Below are positions 63,065-64,000 of a stretch of 64,000 nucleotides of DNA, in pieces (position 1 is the first letter of the stretch; each line of letters starts with the position of its first letter). Below the pieces are notes generated by a model. It was given only the letters and a program-made list of their open reading frames with translations, was not told where the DNA came from and made no database searches. The stretch covers positions 2,232,001-2,296,000 of the forward strand of contig NZ_FNQB01000001.1 of assembly GCF_900107455.1 (NCBI RefSeq), in the 5' to 3' direction. This DNA is from Asanoa ishikariensis. Lineage in GTDB: Bacteria; Actinomycetota; Actinomycetes; Mycobacteriales; Micromonosporaceae. Both the position numbers and the translations under genes were made by a program.

Positions 63065-63994
63065 CTATCCAAGGGGCAGTCGACGGGCGGTGACCGAGGT
63101 CTGCCGGGAGGACTCGAGCTGTACGGCGGTCCTGATCAGGCTGGCCAGGGCTGGTGAGCGGCTGTGCGTGGGCCAGGCGATGTGGGTGACGACGGGCGGC
63201 GCGTCGGTCAGCGGGATGGCGGCGTGCTCGGGCCACATCCAGGCGTGCGCGGATTCCGGCACTACCGCGACGGTGCGGCCCAGGGCGACCAGTTGGGCCA
63301 ACTGCGTCTGGTCGTGGATCTCGGGGCCCGGGCCGGGCGCGTACACGCCGTGTCTGGGCCAGCGTGCTCGTGGGAGATCGGGGAGGTCGGTGATGTCGGC
63401 CACGGACAAGGTCTTGCGCGCGGCGAGGGGGTGTCCGGCGGGCAGGACGGCGAGCTGACCCTCGGACATGAGCTCTTCGCTGTCGAACCCGGCGAGGGAG
63501 TTGTACGGCACGTGCATGAGTGCGACGTCGGCGCTGCCGTCGCGTAGCCGTGCTTCCTGGTCGGTCATACGGCACTGCAGGACCTCGACCTCGGCGGCGT
63601 CGGGCTGGGCCGCGTACGCGTCGAGGAGATTCTGGAGCAGTTCGTGAACCGCGGCGGTCTTCACCGCCAGCACCAGACGGTTGCGCGCACCACCCGGGTT
63701 GTCGGCTCCGCCGGCGCGGCGGGTGCGGCGGGCGGCGGCGGTGGCCGCGTCGAGTGTCGCGCGGCCCTCGGACAGCAGCACCCGCCCGGCAGCGGTCAGC
63801 GCGACGCCACGGCGGTTGCGTTCCAGCAGGCAGACGCCGAGGCGCCGTTCGAGCTGCTGGATCGCGCGCGACAGCGGCGGCTGGGCCATGCCGAGACGTT
63901 CGGCGGCCCGGCCGAAGTGCAGCTCCTCGGCGACAGCCACGAAGTACCTCAGCTCGCGGGTCTCCAAGGTATCCACCGCCGCAGCGTACGCCAC
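63065..63994 (-). CDS. LysR-family transcriptional regulator
   Basis: A 309-residue regulator: LRYFVAVAEELHFGRAAERL then GMAQPPLSRAIQQLERRLGV form the LysR winged helix, followed by a periplasmic-binding-like effector domain (LVLAVKTAAVHELLQNLLDA, RDGSADVALMHVP). Starts at GTG 63994, or at GTG 63973 (VDTLETREL), which would suit the family better. A divergently transcribed target gene, if present, lies beyond the right edge. The 3' end lies close to the 62-bp repeat. Confidence 0.88.
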   Translation of the reverse strand: MAYAAAVDTLETRELRYFVAVAEELHFGRAAERLGMAQPPLSRAIQQLERRLGVCLLERNRRGVALTAAGRVLLSEGRATLDAATAAARRTRRAGGADNPGGARNRLVLAVKTAAVHELLQNLLDAYAAQPDAAEVEVLQCRMTDQEARLRDGSADVALMHVPYNSLAGFDSEELMSEGQLAVLPAGHPLAARKTLSVADITDLPDLPRARWPRHGVYAPGPGPEIHDQTQLAQLVALGRTVAVVPESAHAWMWPEHAAIPLTDAPPVVTHIAWPTHSRSPALASLIRTAVQLESSRQTSVTARRLPLG

Positions 63995-64000
63995 TGATAC

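Overview
The window is high-GC actinobacterial DNA. Ribosome binding sites are GGAGG-like, GTG starts and 4-base ATGA/GTGA overlaps are frequent, and the gene families (large ATP-binding LuxR regulator, trypsin-like/NACHT/WD40 protein, rifampicin monooxygenase, DUF4394, excalibur proteins, DrrAB-type exporter) fit a soil actinomycete. I would guess Micromonosporaceae; that is inference. About 50 protein genes, one intact tRNA (anticodon CAT) and many broken genes are present. I saw no transposase, integrase, rRNA or CRISPR array.

Layout. 1-1680: decayed ground with 3' pieces of MerR, YD-repeat, TPR and acetyltransferase genes. 1680-5407: housekeeping-like genes (VOC protein, sirtuin, RibD/DHFR-like, excalibur protein, NmrA-like). 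5404-14180: a candidate conflict locus, with a 1314-residue protein (trypsin-like domain that has lost catalytic His and Ser, NACHT NTPase, 14 WD40 blades) divergent from a winged-helix protein and a 1309-residue protein joining an AAA ATPase to a HerA-type ATPase through a repetitive Gly/Ala/Ser/Pro linker. 14181-15410: tRNA and long hairpins. 15410-23689: a nickel-homeostasis block (NiCoT remnant, Fe/Mn superoxide dismutase, NicO/RcnA transporter, five-gene NikABCDE-like ABC importer) with Nur-box-like sites before the dismutase and the importer. 23776-30458: aldo/keto reductase with a MerR-type promoter, hydrolase, DoxX protein, and a PadR-DrrAB exporter unit whose control region has been tandemly duplicated. 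30969-38312: membrane protein, then an ADH-SDR-WrbA operon divergent from a large LuxR regulator. 38432-47357: SDR, DUF4394 copy 1, and a TetR / SDR / rifampicin monooxygenase / VOC unit. 47422-57012: DUF4389 protein, ABC exporter, broken DUF4386 gene, hydrolase, SDR, anti-sigma-like kinase, hydrolase, NhaA antiporter. 57154-64000: second DUF4394 copy, bifunctional penicillin-binding protein, TetR plus maleylpyruvate-isomerase-like pair, HflX fragment, LysR regulator.

Recurring theme: functional units are separated by degenerate stretches that carry short direct repeats. One family of about 200 bp has four full and two partial copies; other pairs are 62, 45 and 39 bp long. Several of these stretches also hold only the 3' end of a lost gene. 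The repeat pairs bracket identifiable modules (the rifampicin monooxygenase unit, the membrane protein gene, the TetR-isomerase pair), which suggests repeat-mediated gain and loss of cassettes. All copy positions and identities come from alignment by eye.
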